Assembly (NCBI RefSeq): GCF_001645685.2
Contig: NZ_CP017080.1
Span: forward strand, 2,284,001 to 2,348,000
DNA from: Peribacillus muralis
GTDB lineage: Bacteria > Bacillota > Bacilli > Bacillales > DSM-1321
Direction: 5' to 3'
Length of the DNA: 64,000 bases
Part shown: positions 1-8,882 of the stretch, piece by piece
Layout: the number at the start of each line of letters is the position of its first letter
How positions within the stretch are numbered: position 1 is the stretch's first letter
Notes under the pieces: model-generated
Told to the model about the DNA's origin: nothing
The model's database searches: none
The model's input: the letters and a program-made list of their open reading frames with translations, nothing else
Translations under genes and position numbers: made by a program

Positions 1-976
1 AAATGTCTCCTACAGCCCATATGGCACAACCTAATATATATGTAAGCTTCTTACCAACTTTTTTGACCATGAAAGGGACGAGTGCGACGCCTATGAACAC
101 GCAGCCAATACTAAAAAAACCCATATAAGGTACAATGGAAACGTTCTTCAATACATACTGACAAAAATATACCTGAACAGCAAGTTTGACATTAAAAGCT
201 GAAAAGGTAAATAAATTTACTAAGCACAGAACAAGTAAAGGAGTATTTTTAAATAATCCTTTGTAACTGTCAATCAATTTCACCTTTGTTTCCTTTGGTT
301 TTTCGTGCACATATCTTTCTTTTACATGGACATAACCGTAGATTTGTAATAAGACACCTAAGAAGGCAAAAACGGATACAGCCACTACATAACCAGTAGA
401 TTCGTTATTGAACATTAATACAATGGGCATAAACCCTACAGTCGTAATTAGAAGTCCTAAATTTGAACCTGCTTGCCTAAATGACGCCAATTCCGCCCTT
501 TCCACGGGATCTTTCGTCATGGCAGGCACCATTGATCCATAAGGAATATTCGAGATGCTGTAAATGGTTCCGAACGCCATGTAGGTTACAAATGCCCAGA
601 TAGTTTTTCCTGTCAGCGAGAAATCCGGGTTAGTAAAACTGACAATCGTTATTAAAGCAAGTGGAATCGCAGCATACAAGATGAATGGCCGAAACTTACC
701 CTTAGGCCCAATATTCTTTCTGTTATCAATCCAAGTGCCTACTGTAATATCCGCGAATGCATCCCAAATCTTCGTTATCAAAAAAACTAGACCAGCTGTT
801 GCAGAAGACAAACCCAATGAGTCCGTATAAAACTTGAGCAAGTATATCTGACCTAGATCAAACAAGAAATTATTACCTACATCTCCTAATCCGTAAGCGA
901 TTTTCTCCTTAAGTTTTAGCTGTTTAGATGTATTGACCGATTGTATCCCCGAATCATTAACTACTGGTTGTGCCAT
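1..976 (-). CDS. GPH-family sugar:cation symporter (MFS), C-terminus cut by window edge
   Basis: Reading leftward from the ATG at 976 (preceded by TAAGGAGAGAAG) there is an open frame of about 325 codons that runs off the window. The N-terminus contains AYGLGDVGNN, the hallmark of the glycoside-pentoside-hexuronide:cation symporters (MelB, XynP, UidB), followed by a DxxADxxVGxxxD stretch of the kind used for cation coordination. Hydrophobic helices recur throughout. It should be an inner-membrane carrier taking up a glycoside or pentoside with Na+ or H+. The substrate cannot be told, since its downstream neighbours lie outside the window. It is divergent from ssuD. Confidence 0.8.
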   Translation of the reverse strand, partial: MAQPVVNDSGIQSVNTSKQLKLKEKIAYGLGDVGNNFLFDLGQIYLLKFYTDSLGLSSATAGLVFLITKIWDAFADITVGTWIDNRKNIGPKGKFRPFILYAAIPLALITIVSFTNPDFSLTGKTIWAFVTYMAFGTIYSISNIPYGSMVPAMTKDPVERAELASFRQAGSNLGLLITTVGFMPIVLMFNNESTGYVVAVSVFAFLGVLLQIYGYVHVKERYVHEKPKETKVKLIDSYKGLFKNTPLLVLCLVNLFTFSAFNVKLAVQVYFCQYVLKNVSIVPYMGFFSIGCVFIGVALVPFMVKKVGKKLTYILGCAIWAVGDI

Positions 977-1165
977 AACTTCTCTCCTTAGACTGTTTGG
1001 ATTTTCTTTTTCCTTCTATTTTTGCAACAGAATAAAGAACCCTTTGGTTGTCCAATCGGAAGTTCATTTTATAATAATTGCATTAATCCTATTGAAATGC
1101 AAGGGTTTATTAAATTATTAATTCTAAAAAATTTGATAATTTACTATATTCACACTCTTTATTCC

Positions 1166-1209
1166 TTGAATGGCTATCAGATTAGTGTATAATGTGATTG
1201 GATTATACA
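1166..1209 (+). promoter_or_regulatory. ssuD promoter with overlapping 8-bp palindrome (candidate operator)
   Basis: TTGAAT at 1166-1171 is followed after 16 bp by TATAAT at 1188-1193, a good SigA-type promoter. The -10 lies inside an inverted repeat, TGTATAAT (1186-1193) and ATTATACA (1202-1209), separated by 8 bp, as expected of a repressor operator. No regulator gene is adjacent. The rest of the 309-bp gap between the divergent genes (977-1285) shows only AT-rich sequence to me. Confidence 0.5.
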
Positions 1210-1285
1210 ATTGCAATTCTAATGTTTCCAAAGGAACGCAAGAGGAAACGACCGGTGGATTATTTCAGTACAGGAGGAAGATAAA

Positions 1286-2419
1286 ATGAATGTGTTTTGG
1301 TTTATTCCAACAGGCGGGGACAGCCGCTATTTAGGGACATCAAAAGGCGGGCGTGATGTGGATTTCAATTACATGAAACAGCTTGCGCAAGCCATTGACT
1401 CTCTAGGATATCAGGGAGCTTTACTACCAACTGGACGATCTTGTGAAGATGCATGGGTAACGGCATCTTCGTTATTATCCGTCACTTCACGCATGAAATT
1501 TCTCGTAGCTCTTCGTCCAGGACTAATGCTGCCGTCCGTCGCAGCCCGTATGACGTCAACATTCGATAGATTATCAGGTGGACGTCTCTTAATCAATGTC
1601 GTTTCAGGAAGTAATCCCGCAGAGCAAGTTGGCGATGGTATTACGGTTGACCATGATGAACGGTATGAACTGACAAATGAATTTTTAGACGTATGGCGCT
1701 CCCTATTGGCAGAGGAAGAAGTTGAATATGAAGGAAAACACTTACATATTGATGGCGGCCGTCTAATTTTCCCACCGGTTCAAGCGCCTCACCCTCCTAT
1801 CTATTTTGGCGGCTCCTCAGAGAAAGCTCTTTCTGTAGCCGCAAAACACTGTGATGTGTATTTAACATGGGGGGAACCCGTTGATGCAGTAAAAGAAAAA
1901 ATCAATAGAGTAAGAGCTCTGGCTGAAAAAGAAGGACGTACCCTCACCTTCGGCATTCGTTTACATGTCATTGTTCGTGAAACGGAAGAAGAAGCTTGGC
2001 AAGCAGCCAATGAATTAATTAAATATGTGGATGACGAGACAATTGAATCTGCACAAAAGGAATTGAGTAAACATGTTTCAGAGGGGCAACGTCGTATGCT
2101 GGCTCTTTCCAGTGGAAGTAAAGACAATCTGGAAATCAGCCCTAACTTGTGGGCGGGTGTCGGTCTAGTACGTGCGGGTGCTGGGACGGCGTTAGTCGGT
2201 GACCCGATAACGGTGGCCGAACGCCTCAAAGAATACCAAGCCATTGGCATCGATACCTTCATTTTATCTGGGTATCCGCATCTGGAAGAAGCCTATCGAG
2301 TAGCCGAATTATTATTCCCTCATTTACCTTTGAACTCGATTCAGGAGAGTGAGCAAAAGCAAGCTGCTACATTTAATCACGGAGTGGTCATTGCAGATAG
2401 CATACATCCAACTAAATAA
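1286..2419 (+). CDS. ssuD: FMNH2-dependent alkanesulfonate monooxygenase
   Basis: The 377-residue product has the length and N-terminal signature of SsuD ([17 protein letters not shown]). It keeps TGRSCEDAW, with Cys53 at the position of the conserved E. coli cysteine 54, and the RLHVIVRE segment that carries the active-site Arg and His. The family is a bacterial-luciferase-like TIM barrel that splits the C-S bond of alkanesulfonates to aldehyde and sulfite, using FMNH2 from a separate reductase, for sulfur scavenging. The start ATG follows AGGAGGAAG. Unusually, no ssuABC transporter or flavin reductase gene is adjacent, so it must draw substrate and FMNH2 from elsewhere. Confidence 0.9.
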   Translation: MNVFWFIPTGGDSRYLGTSKGGRDVDFNYMKQLAQAIDSLGYQGALLPTGRSCEDAWVTASSLLSVTSRMKFLVALRPGLMLPSVAARMTSTFDRLSGGRLLINVVSGSNPAEQVGDGITVDHDERYELTNEFLDVWRSLLAEEEVEYEGKHLHIDGGRLIFPPVQAPHPPIYFGGSSEKALSVAAKHCDVYLTWGEPVDAVKEKINRVRALAEKEGRTLTFGIRLHVIVRETEEEAWQAANELIKYVDDETIESAQKELSKHVSEGQRRMLALSSGSKDNLEISPNLWAGVGLVRAGAGTALVGDPITVAERLKEYQAIGIDTFILSGYPHLEEAYRVAELLFPHLPLNSIQESEQKQAATFNHGVVIADSIHPTK

Positions 2420-2448
2420 CCTATCAAAAACGCGCTTGGAATCAGGGT

Positions 2449-2476
2449 CTCAACAATGATGTTGAGGTCTTTTTTC
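2449..2476 (+). terminator. Terminator after ssuD
   Basis: CTCAACA (2449-2455), loop ATGA, TGTTGAG (2460-2466), then a T-rich tail. It lies 30 bp beyond the ssuD stop. Confidence 0.8.
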
Positions 2477-2668
2477 TAATAGGTCCATATTACATATCGG
2501 CTTGTCCACTACATCCAAGTACCCTCGGCAATATCCTCAATAAGTACGCGGATAAGAAAGGGGAAGGTAAGAAGTGTTCATGTGCTTCTCATCAATAAGC
2601 AACCGAAATGCGTTAAAGTAATGAGTGAGGGCACCATTTTCATCATAAGGAATAGGGAGGCGATTTTT

Positions 2669-3124
2669 ATGGAAATTAAAATAGATGATTTGACTGGATC
2701 TGAAGTGATTGCACTGGTGAGCGAGCATCTTCATGGTATGACCCTGCATTCCCCTCCAGAAAGTATACATGCACTAAATCTTGAGGCATTGAGAAAACCA
2801 GAGATTACATTCTGGAGCGTTTGGGAGGGAGATCAATTAGTTGGATGCGGGGCACTTAAAGAAATTGATCGTCAACATGGGGAGATAAAATCAATGCGAA
2901 CATCTTCATCACATTTAAGAAAGGGTGTTGCAAAACAGCTACTGGAATACATAATTGAAGTAGCCAAGCAACGCGGCTACCGGCGCTTAAGTTTGGAAAC
3001 GGGATCGATGGATGCTTTCGAACCAGCAAAAAGGCTTTACGCAAGTATCGGATTCCAATATTGTAAGCCATTTTCAAATTACATCGAGGACCCAAATAGC
3101 GTATTTATGACAAAGGAATTATAA
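2669..3124 (+). CDS. GNAT-family N-acetyltransferase (YsnE-like)
   Basis: A 151-residue GNAT fold protein, taken from the ATG at 2669 because GGGAGG stands about 10 bp upstream and residue similarity begins there; the frame is open back to 2582. Acetyl-CoA binding is indicated by the motif-A segment LRKGVAKQLLEYIIEVAKQRGY (residues about 89-110 of the product), of the (R/Q)xxGxG/A type, and by the C-terminal LYASIGF segment. The overall pattern matches small acetyltransferases such as B. subtilis YsnE. The acceptor substrate is unknown. The gene sits alone between two terminators. Confidence 0.75.
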   Translation: MEIKIDDLTGSEVIALVSEHLHGMTLHSPPESIHALNLEALRKPEITFWSVWEGDQLVGCGALKEIDRQHGEIKSMRTSSSHLRKGVAKQLLEYIIEVAKQRGYRRLSLETGSMDAFEPAKRLYASIGFQYCKPFSNYIEDPNSVFMTKEL

Positions 3125-3182
3125 ATGTTCTTCTAACTAGTGAGTGCTTTTTACTAGCCGGCTCCCAATAGTTGTATTAAGA

Positions 3183-3214
3183 AACCCTGCTGCCTGTGAA
3201 GGTAGCCGGGTTTT
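3183..3214 (+). terminator. Terminator after GNAT gene
   Basis: AACCC-GCTGCC pairs with GGTAGC-GGGTT around loop TGTGAA, ending in TTTT. The tail is short, so efficiency may be modest. Confidence 0.6.
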
Positions 3215-3372
3215 AAGTCGAGGTGTGAAATAACACGTAAAAATACGGATGAACTAATATATTTTAGGAAATTGTCAAAATATCCAGATAGAAACTTATG
3301 GTAATTAAGGTGCTTTTGTATTAGTATAAGTGAAATGCATGGTTCTTTATAACGAATACAGGAGGAGTGTTT

Positions 3373-4512
3373 GTGCGTAATAAAGGTGTTTTGTCGTTGG
3401 TTGCGGTAGGTCTATTTGCTTCGTCATTGTCTGTAGGTGTTGTTAAGGCAGAAGGAAACGAAAACGAGTTGGCAAGAAATGCTCTAGAAAGTCAAAATGA
3501 AAAACCACTTAAAAAAAGATTCATTGATTCAAAGACGTTTAATCAAATTAAAAAAGAAGTAACAGGTTCACAAGCGAACTCCGTTAAAGGCTTTAGGAAA
3601 ATGAGCAGATCTTCCAGTGATGAAGACTATATTTATGAAATCGAGTACAATGACGATTTTGACTCAGCAAATAATTCTTCTTTTAAAAAAGTGACAATCG
3701 GTCAATTACTTCCTCTATATGATGTAGACTTTTCCAAAGTGGTCGTTCCTAGCGATGGAGTTTTGTTAGTAGCAGGATCAGCTTCCTCATATGCCATTGA
3801 CCTAGGGTTCGCAGCCGTACAAAAAAATTATGTAGATAATAGTAACTTGGAGTATTTAGGAAGTGAATACGAAGATGACGTTGAATTGAGAGCGTATGAT
3901 GTCAAAAAGGGCACATACTACATAGGCGTTTACGACCAGGATTATGAATACGACATTGACGACAATACAGAAGATGACATGTATGCTATAGCAACTGGAT
4001 TTGTGGACGATGTTGAACCGTCTAAGCCAACTGTTAATAAAGTTGACAACAACGACAAAGTAGTGACTGGAAAATCAGAGGCCAGTTCTACTGTCATTGT
4101 AAAAAATGGGAGTAAAGTGTTAGGCTCTGCAAAAGCAACATCCAAAGGGACATTCTCTGTAAATATCGCCGTTCAAAAAGCTGGGACGAAATTGTCCATT
4201 ACTGCCAAAGATAGCGCAGGGAATGTAAGTTCAAGTGCATCGGTAACTGTTGCTGATGTCATCGCACCAAGCAAGCCGACAATAAAGAAAGTAGATGACA
4301 ATGATAAGGTTGTTACCGGGAAAGCAGAAGCCAGTTCAACTGTAACTGTGAAGGCAGGAAGCAAAACCCTCGGTTCAGCTAAAGCAAATTCTAAAGGTAC
4401 CTACTCGGTCAAGATCAAAGCACAGAAAAAAGGGACCACACTTTCTGTAACTGCAAGAGATAAGGCAGGGAATATCAGTTCCAAGGCAACGACTAAAGTG
4501 GTAAAACATTAA
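3373..4512 (+). CDS. Secreted protein with PPC-like domain and two Ig-like (Big_6-type) repeats
   Basis: I place the start at GTG 3373, 6 bp after GGAGGA; an in-frame GTG at 3367 abuts the Shine-Dalgarno and is less likely. The 379-residue product begins with a signal peptide ending VVKA-EG. An acidic N-terminal half (EIEYNDDFDSANNSS onward) resembles bacterial pre-peptidase C-terminal domains. It is followed by two near-identical repeats of about 82 residues (KPTVNKVDNNDKVVTGKSEA and KPTIKKVDDNDKVVTGKAEA) with the AGNxSS ending typical of Big_6-like adhesin repeats. No LPXTG anchor or transmembrane tail is seen, so it is probably released or wall-associated. Function is unknown. Confidence 0.7.
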   Translation: MRNKGVLSLVAVGLFASSLSVGVVKAEGNENELARNALESQNEKPLKKRFIDSKTFNQIKKEVTGSQANSVKGFRKMSRSSSDEDYIYEIEYNDDFDSANNSSFKKVTIGQLLPLYDVDFSKVVVPSDGVLLVAGSASSYAIDLGFAAVQKNYVDNSNLEYLGSEYEDDVELRAYDVKKGTYYIGVYDQDYEYDIDDNTEDDMYAIATGFVDDVEPSKPTVNKVDNNDKVVTGKSEASSTVIVKNGSKVLGSAKATSKGTFSVNIAVQKAGTKLSITAKDSAGNVSSSASVTVADVIAPSKPTIKKVDDNDKVVTGKAEASSTVTVKAGSKTLGSAKANSKGTYSVKIKAQKKGTTLSVTARDKAGNISSKATTKVVKH

Positions 4513-4531
4513 GTTCCTCGACTCAGAATGT

Positions 4532-4567
4532 AGACAAACTCGATGAAAATCGAATTTGTCTATTTTT
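4532..4567 (+). terminator. Terminator forming one end of a dispersed repeat
   Basis: AGACAAA-TCGAT pairs with ATCGA-TTTGTCT around GAAA, followed by ATTTTT. The same hairpin recurs, perfectly paired, at 24421-24456. Confidence 0.8.
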
Positions 4568-4710
4568 ATTAGTTGTACTATTTTGACGTTGATTAATCCG
4601 AGAGGGACTCGATTATCCAGAGGTGGTAGGGAGCTTCTCGGTTTTCAGCCTGTGTGGTCTTCCGTGACTCGCATTTGCCGCAGGATTCTCGAACACCCGC
4701 ACCAATCAAC
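4532..4710 (+). repeat. Dispersed Bacillaceae intergenic repeat, copy 1
   Basis: About 180 bp shared with 24421-24580: the hairpin, then GTTGATT, CTCG-TTATCCAGAGG, GGGAGC, GCAGGA-TCTCGAACACCCGC and ACCAATCA in the same order and spacing. The copies have drifted, with many substitutions in the middle. The GC-rich part recalls a widespread Bacillaceae intergenic repeat that reads, on the other strand, as a GAGACTCCTGCGGGA-type core. No open frame is carried. Confidence 0.7.
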
Positions 4711-4797
4711 TTTGTTTTACCTTTTAGATAGAACACTTTTGCCTAGAGTCATTTTAGTTTCAAAATAGAAGTATAAAAAACCTTGAGGTGTTGAGGA

Positions 4798-4953
4798 TGC
4801 TTTCTAAACGAAATGATTGCGTTAGATCAATGGGTGTCATCGAATCATTTGATTCGTAAAATGGAGGCTGTCATTCACATCTCGTTCATTTATGACTTAG
4901 TGAAAGAGATGTATGTAGAGGCAGGACGCCCAAGTATTGATTTTATGAGTTAA
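4798..4953 (+). pseudogene. IS1182-family transposase N-terminal relic
   Basis: A frame from 4813 reads MIALDQWVSSNHLIRKMEA followed by an FIYDLVKEMY-GRPSID segment, the highly conserved opening of IS1182-type transposases, then stops at 4951-4953. The preceding bases (ATGCTTTCTAAA) look like the original start with a frameshift between. No DDE catalytic part follows. Confidence 0.6.
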
Positions 4954-5761
4954 AGAGCTTAACTCAAATACGTCTAAAATAGGTTATATAGAAGATTTTC
5001 GCAAGAGACAAGCTCTAGGTGCGTAAATTTTTTTACGAATAAAAATGAGGGGAAGGCATTCACTTTTATCAACACGGAAAATTCATGCCAGTGCTGATGA
5101 AAGTAAAATCTCTGTAGCTAGAATAGTAAATGAAGTAGAAGAGCTAAGTGATTTTACTGGTACTGCTTTGCTACAGCAGGCCAGGGTTCATATGGCTTAA
5201 AAAAAGCCTCGATTTCAATTCTGAAATCGAGGCTCTTAATTTATATTTTCAATATCATAGAGGACAGATGAATATTAAACGTCTATTCTGATATACGTAC
5301 ACATTTCTCTATTAATTATTTAGAAAATATTTCTTTCGCATTGTCCATAGCCATTTTATTTCCCAGTGCTGAATAGTCAAGCCAAGGTTGATCCTGAATG
5401 AGGTAAAGATAAAGGAGTAAGAACGGGCTTGTCAGGATGAAAAAAATTGCTTTGACTGATGCATATGATTGCTGGAAAGCAGAAGAAATGATAGCACTTG
5501 TGCAAACATAGGAGTGCGGGTTTCAACGGAACAAGGGTCATTTAATAAAACTCAACAAATTGAATTATGGAAATGTATTTTTTTAACTACAAGAACAATA
5601 AAAAAAATTGGTAGTATAGTATATATATTTTTAATTAATGGTATTTTAGAATTATGGCTTTTTTTTTTCGCTAAATCCAATCTTAGTTAATTAGTTCGAA
5701 GGATATGTTATACACCCATAAAGTATCATAGAGAAAAAATGAGCATAGAGGTGAAATAAAG
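4954..5761. other. Decayed, gene-poor stretch
   Basis: No intact gene is visible. From about 5090 to 5200 a plus-strand frame ends EELSDFTGTALLQQARVHMA and then a stop; on the minus strand near 5401-5318 another frame ends DYSALGNKMAMDNAKEIFSK, a pattern seen at C-termini of amidohydrolase-like proteins. Near 5437-5510 a 24-codon frame starts MKKIALTDAYDCWKAEEM. I read these as tails and scraps of deleted genes. The assignments are weak. Confidence 0.4.
5205..5242. terminator. Bidirectional terminator
   Basis: AGCCTCGATTTCA (5205-5217) and TGAAATCGAGGCT (5222-5234) pair perfectly over 13 bp around ATTC, with A-run before and T-rich sequence after. It ends whatever gene once lay upstream. Confidence 0.8.
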
Positions 5762-6442
5762 GTGAAGCAAGTATTGGTAATTAAGAATGAGCGGTCCTTA
5801 GTTAAAAAAATTGTCAGCGGTCTTAAACAAGCTGACTGTTTCTCGGTAACACTTCATAACGAGCCAAAAGGCTTAAGTGTGGTGTTTGAACGAAATTGGG
5901 ATCTAATTATATTGGACTGGGATTCACTTAGTATTTCTGGTCCGGAAATTTGCAGGAAAATACGAGCTTTTAAAACTACACCCATAATAATAGTGACTGA
6001 TCAAGTATCCATTGATGATTGCATAGAAGGATTGAAGAATGGAGCGGATGATTATATCAGAAAACCTTTCGCGAAAGAAGAGTTAGTTGCAAGGGTGAAT
6101 GTAATTTTGAGAAGGACAGGGACAATTCGATCTCGTAACGCTTTTTGTTTTAGTTTTAAAGATATTTTGGTAGATGAATCTCGTAATTTAGTGGAGAAAG
6201 GAGGAAATGTTCTTCAACTAACCAATCGGGAGTATGATTTATTGGTGACACTAATCAAAAACAAAAATAAAATCGTTAGTCGGGAAATGCTACTGAACCA
6301 AGTTTGGGGCTATGACGTGGCAGTGAATCCCAATGTGTTGGATTTATATATCGGCTATTTAAGAAAAAAGCTTCAATGCAAAAAGAATGCTAGATACATT
6401 CAAACAGTACATGGCCGAGGCTATACAATGCTTGAATCGTAA
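5762..6442 (+). CDS. Orphan OmpR/PhoB-type response regulator with degenerate acidic pocket
   Basis: A 226-residue protein from GTG 5762 (GAGGTGA upstream). Residues 1-120 form a receiver domain with the phospho-acceptor Asp52 (LDWD), a conserved Thr in IIIVTD and the switch lysine in IRKPF. Residues about 135-226 form a winged-helix DNA-binding domain (LTNREYDLL, HGRGYTM). The two acidic residues that normally bind Mg2+ after the first strand (VDDE in relatives) are Lys8 and Asn9 here, with Glu10 kept. Phosphorylation may therefore be weak or lost. No histidine kinase gene is adjacent. Target genes are unknown. Confidence 0.85.
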   Translation: MKQVLVIKNERSLVKKIVSGLKQADCFSVTLHNEPKGLSVVFERNWDLIILDWDSLSISGPEICRKIRAFKTTPIIIVTDQVSIDDCIEGLKNGADDYIRKPFAKEELVARVNVILRRTGTIRSRNAFCFSFKDILVDESRNLVEKGGNVLQLTNREYDLLVTLIKNKNKIVSREMLLNQVWGYDVAVNPNVLDLYIGYLRKKLQCKKNARYIQTVHGRGYTMLES

Positions 6443-6599
6443 ACATCAATAAGTAAGAAAATTAACCTTTGTTTTTAGATCATTGTGACCTTAATACATA
6501 AATTCCTGTAAAATAAAGCTTCCGATATTCGTGTGGAAAACAATACTTTTCTCCTGCTTTGTAAAACAGAAGGTTGCCGAATAAAGGTAGAGGGGTGAC

Positions 6600-6791
6600 A
6601 TGAAAGAAAAATATCTTGTAATTGACTTGGTAACTAGTTCTCTTTTATCTCTTGTTGTTGGAGTAAGTAGTATTCTACATGCTGTTCTGGTAGGAAGTGA
6701 CACTAGTATTCCTTTAGCCGGTTACAAGACTCATAGCCACCATACTTGCACGCGCAGGTCAAATTATGTGAGTTTAAGCCGTAAAAATTAG
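6600..6791 (+). CDS. Possible 63-residue small protein
   Basis: ATG at 6600 follows AGAGGGGTGAC, a plausible ribosome binding site, and the N-terminal half contains one hydrophobic segment (SSLLSLVVGVSSILHAVLVG). The C-terminal half is low-quality, basic and His/Ser rich, which suggests a frameshifted or truncated relic. I do not recognise it. Confidence 0.25.
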   Translation: MKEKYLVIDLVTSSLLSLVVGVSSILHAVLVGSDTSIPLAGYKTHSHHTCTRRSNYVSLSRKN

Positions 6792-7059
6792 TATCTCTAA
6801 ATACAACTGATACGCTTGATGCACCTAGCCTTGGAATTTCACTATTGAAGTTATTATTTACAAGTGCAACGTATATAAGAAAAGTAGCATTTGTCCCAAT
6901 TAAATTTAAGGATATCTTTTTTGTTCAACTTTTCGGTCTTATGGAAATATTTTCTTACAAACTGCCTAGTTACAATGGGATTTCTCCTTAATTATAGATG
7001 CTATACAATGCTTTAGTGATAGAAAAGATCTATTATCATCGTAAATTAAATATGGAAAT

Positions 7060-7108
7060 AACACGAGTAACAACCGGGATATCCATCCTGTTTTTTTCGT
7101 GTTTTTTT
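7060..7108 (+). terminator. Long hairpin followed by T-run
   Basis: AACACGA pairs with TCGTGTT outside and CGGGAT with ATCCTG inside, with T-runs on the 3' arm and tail. No gene immediately upstream explains it. Confidence 0.55.
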
Positions 7109-7251
7109 ATGCTTGAAAAGGCATTAGGTAAAATGGGGTTTATTTTCTAATAAGTAAATTAAAGGAAGTATAATGCCCGGATTTTACAGATTGCTTCATT
7201 CACAATATTTTCACAGAACATAAAACTATACTTATTCATATAACGTTCAAA

Positions 7252-7266
7252 CGAAAATGATTATCA
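7252..7266 (+). promoter_or_regulatory. Fur-box-like site
   Basis: CGAAAATGATTATCA matches the 7-1-7 Fur motif TGATAATNATTATCA at 12 of 14 defined positions, with a perfect right half. It lies about 80 bp upstream of the broken iron-binding lipoprotein gene. Confidence 0.5.
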
Positions 7267-7334
7267 ATATTAATTGGAGGCTATGAAGAACTATTTTCAA
7301 TTTACTTAATCATCTTAATCATTTTATTTTGAAT

Positions 7335-7600
7335 GAAGTACATTATTTTAGGAGGAAAGCATACTGGGGTAAGAAAAATAATCATTTATCGCACCACTTT
7401 TATACGTAATCACTACGACTTCGTTGATTGCTTGCGGAGGACAAACGGAACAAAATTTAGCATTACAACTCCAAAGCCAACAGAGTTATATCAAAAGAAA
7501 AAGAAGAAGAGGATTAAACGGGTTGCGAAGTGAATATCTATGCAGCGCGACACTATATTGTATATGGATAATTTTACAAAAGTGTAGATTTTAATAAAGC
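7335..7600 (+). pseudogene. Decayed Fe(III) ABC transporter substrate-binding lipoprotein (FutA/FbpA-like)
   Basis: A GGAGGAAAG site is followed, in a frame opening at 7382, by APLLYVITTTSLIACGG, a lipoprotein signal with lipobox LIAC. At 7530 another frame reads VNIYAARHYIVYG and then a stop. VN(V/I)Y-ARHY at the mature N-terminus is typical of FutA/FbpA-type ferric-ion binding proteins. The two pieces are in different frames and separated by a lysine/arginine-rich stretch, so the gene is broken by frameshifts and deletion. The Fur-like box upstream supports the iron assignment. Confidence 0.5.
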
Positions 7601-7783
7601 GGCCTAGTTTAATCAATTTTATACCGTTTTTCCCTTTGATTCTAAAGGAGATTTTTTGTTGTCAAATCATATTTTGACGTGAACTTCCAAAATAATATTT
7701 TAAAAAGTTGGAATTGATAATTACTATAGCTGTGCACTAAATGAGATAAATAGTATTTAAATCGTATACAAATATACAGCATA

Positions 7784-7798
7784 GATAATAATTTCATC
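7784..7798 (+). promoter_or_regulatory. Weak Fur-like site before siderophore operon
   Basis: GATAATAATTTCATC, about 50 bp before the operon's first start, matches the left half of the Fur consensus well and the right half poorly. Iron control of this operon type is usual, but this site alone is weak evidence. Confidence 0.3.
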
Positions 7799-7849
7799 AA
7801 TTCAACAATCTGTTTGTTTGTAAAGCTTATATGAGGAGAGAGTGTGGAA

Positions 7850-8863
7850 ATGAGAAAATTTAAATGGACTGTTATTTTAGCCATGTTTCTTTTGATGTTG
7901 GCAGCTTGCTCAAATTCAAGTAATGAAAATGGTAAAACTGAAACTAAAGGGAAAGAAAAAGATTCTACTGAACCTTCGACGGTTGAAATCACTGATGCTC
8001 ATGGAACTGTTACTGTTCCTGTAAATCCAAAGAATGTAGTTGCTTTGGATAATAGAACCTTTGAAACTTTAGCTAATTGGGGCATTGAATTAGCGGCTGT
8101 TCCAAAGGATGTCATGCCAGCGGATTCATCATATGTAAAGGATGAGTCAGTAAAAAATGTTGGAAATCACCGTGAACCAAATCTTGAAATCATAGCAGCG
8201 GCAGATCCTGAACTTGTAATTGTCGGTCAAAGATTTGCTAGCTATTATGAAGAGATAAAAAAATTAGTGCCAAATGCTGCCGTAATTGATCTTAATGTTG
8301 ATGTATCTGAGGAAGCTAAAACGCCTGGAGAAAATTTAGTGAATGGACTTAAAGAGGCTACAACTTCTTTGGGCCAAATTTTTGATAAAAATGAGGAAGC
8401 TAAACAATTGGTAGCTGAATTTGATCAATCTATCAAAGATGCTAAATCTGCCTATAACGGAAAAGATACAGTAATGAGTGTAGAAGTTGCTGCTGGGAAT
8501 ATTGGCTTTTCAGCTCCTCATTTTGGACGTGTTTGGGGACCGATGTATGATATTTTTGGATGGAAACCAGCATTAGAAATTGAAAATGCTACTTCAGATC
8601 ATAAAGGTGATGAAATTTCGGTTGAAGCTATTGTAAAAAGTAATCCAGATTGGATTTTCGTACTAGATCGTGATGCTGCAGTATCTTCTACAACGGATGC
8701 TGTTCCTGCTCAGGATGTTATTGATAATTCACCTGCCCTTAAAAACGTAACGGCTGTTTCTAAAGGACAGATCGTTTATGCACCAGATGATACTTACACA
8801 AATGAATCAATCCAAACTTTTATAGAATTATTTAAAAACCTTGCCAATACTTTAGCTAAGTAG
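7850..8863 (+). CDS. Siderophore ABC transporter substrate-binding lipoprotein (YclQ-like)
   Basis: A 337-residue protein from ATG 7850; an in-frame GTG at 7844 is an alternative, both behind GAGGAGAG. It has a lipoprotein signal with the lipid-accepting cysteine at residue 20 (LMLAAC) and a Ser/Asn/Lys linker. A bilobed class III binding-protein (PF01497) body follows, with motifs such as ADPELVIVG and NPDWIFVLDRD. The closest remembered family is YclQ/FatB/CeuE, which binds catecholate or petrobactin-type ferric siderophores at the outer face of the membrane. It is the first gene of a four-gene operon with the permeases and ATPase. Ligand identity is inference. Confidence 0.85.
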   Translation: MRKFKWTVILAMFLLMLAACSNSSNENGKTETKGKEKDSTEPSTVEITDAHGTVTVPVNPKNVVALDNRTFETLANWGIELAAVPKDVMPADSSYVKDESVKNVGNHREPNLEIIAAADPELVIVGQRFASYYEEIKKLVPNAAVIDLNVDVSEEAKTPGENLVNGLKEATTSLGQIFDKNEEAKQLVAEFDQSIKDAKSAYNGKDTVMSVEVAAGNIGFSAPHFGRVWGPMYDIFGWKPALEIENATSDHKGDEISVEAIVKSNPDWIFVLDRDAAVSSTTDAVPAQDVIDNSPALKNVTAVSKGQIVYAPDDTYTNESIQTFIELFKNLANTLAK

Positions 8864-8882
8864 TCTAAAGGAGTATAGTATA

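Larger units (their letters stand above)
6792..7332. other. Gene-free stretch with Fur-like box
   Basis: AT-rich, no supported gene. It contains the hairpin at 7060-7108 and the Fur-like box at 7252-7266. Confidence 0.5.

Noticed and set aside
933..1121. 62-codon plus-strand frame
   Set aside because: It overlaps the start of the sugar symporter gene on the other strand, has no ribosome site and no family character.
6420..7025. GCTATACAATGCTT present at 6420 and about 7010
   Set aside because: Only 14 bases with no shared flanks; one copy is coding. Chance or trivial.
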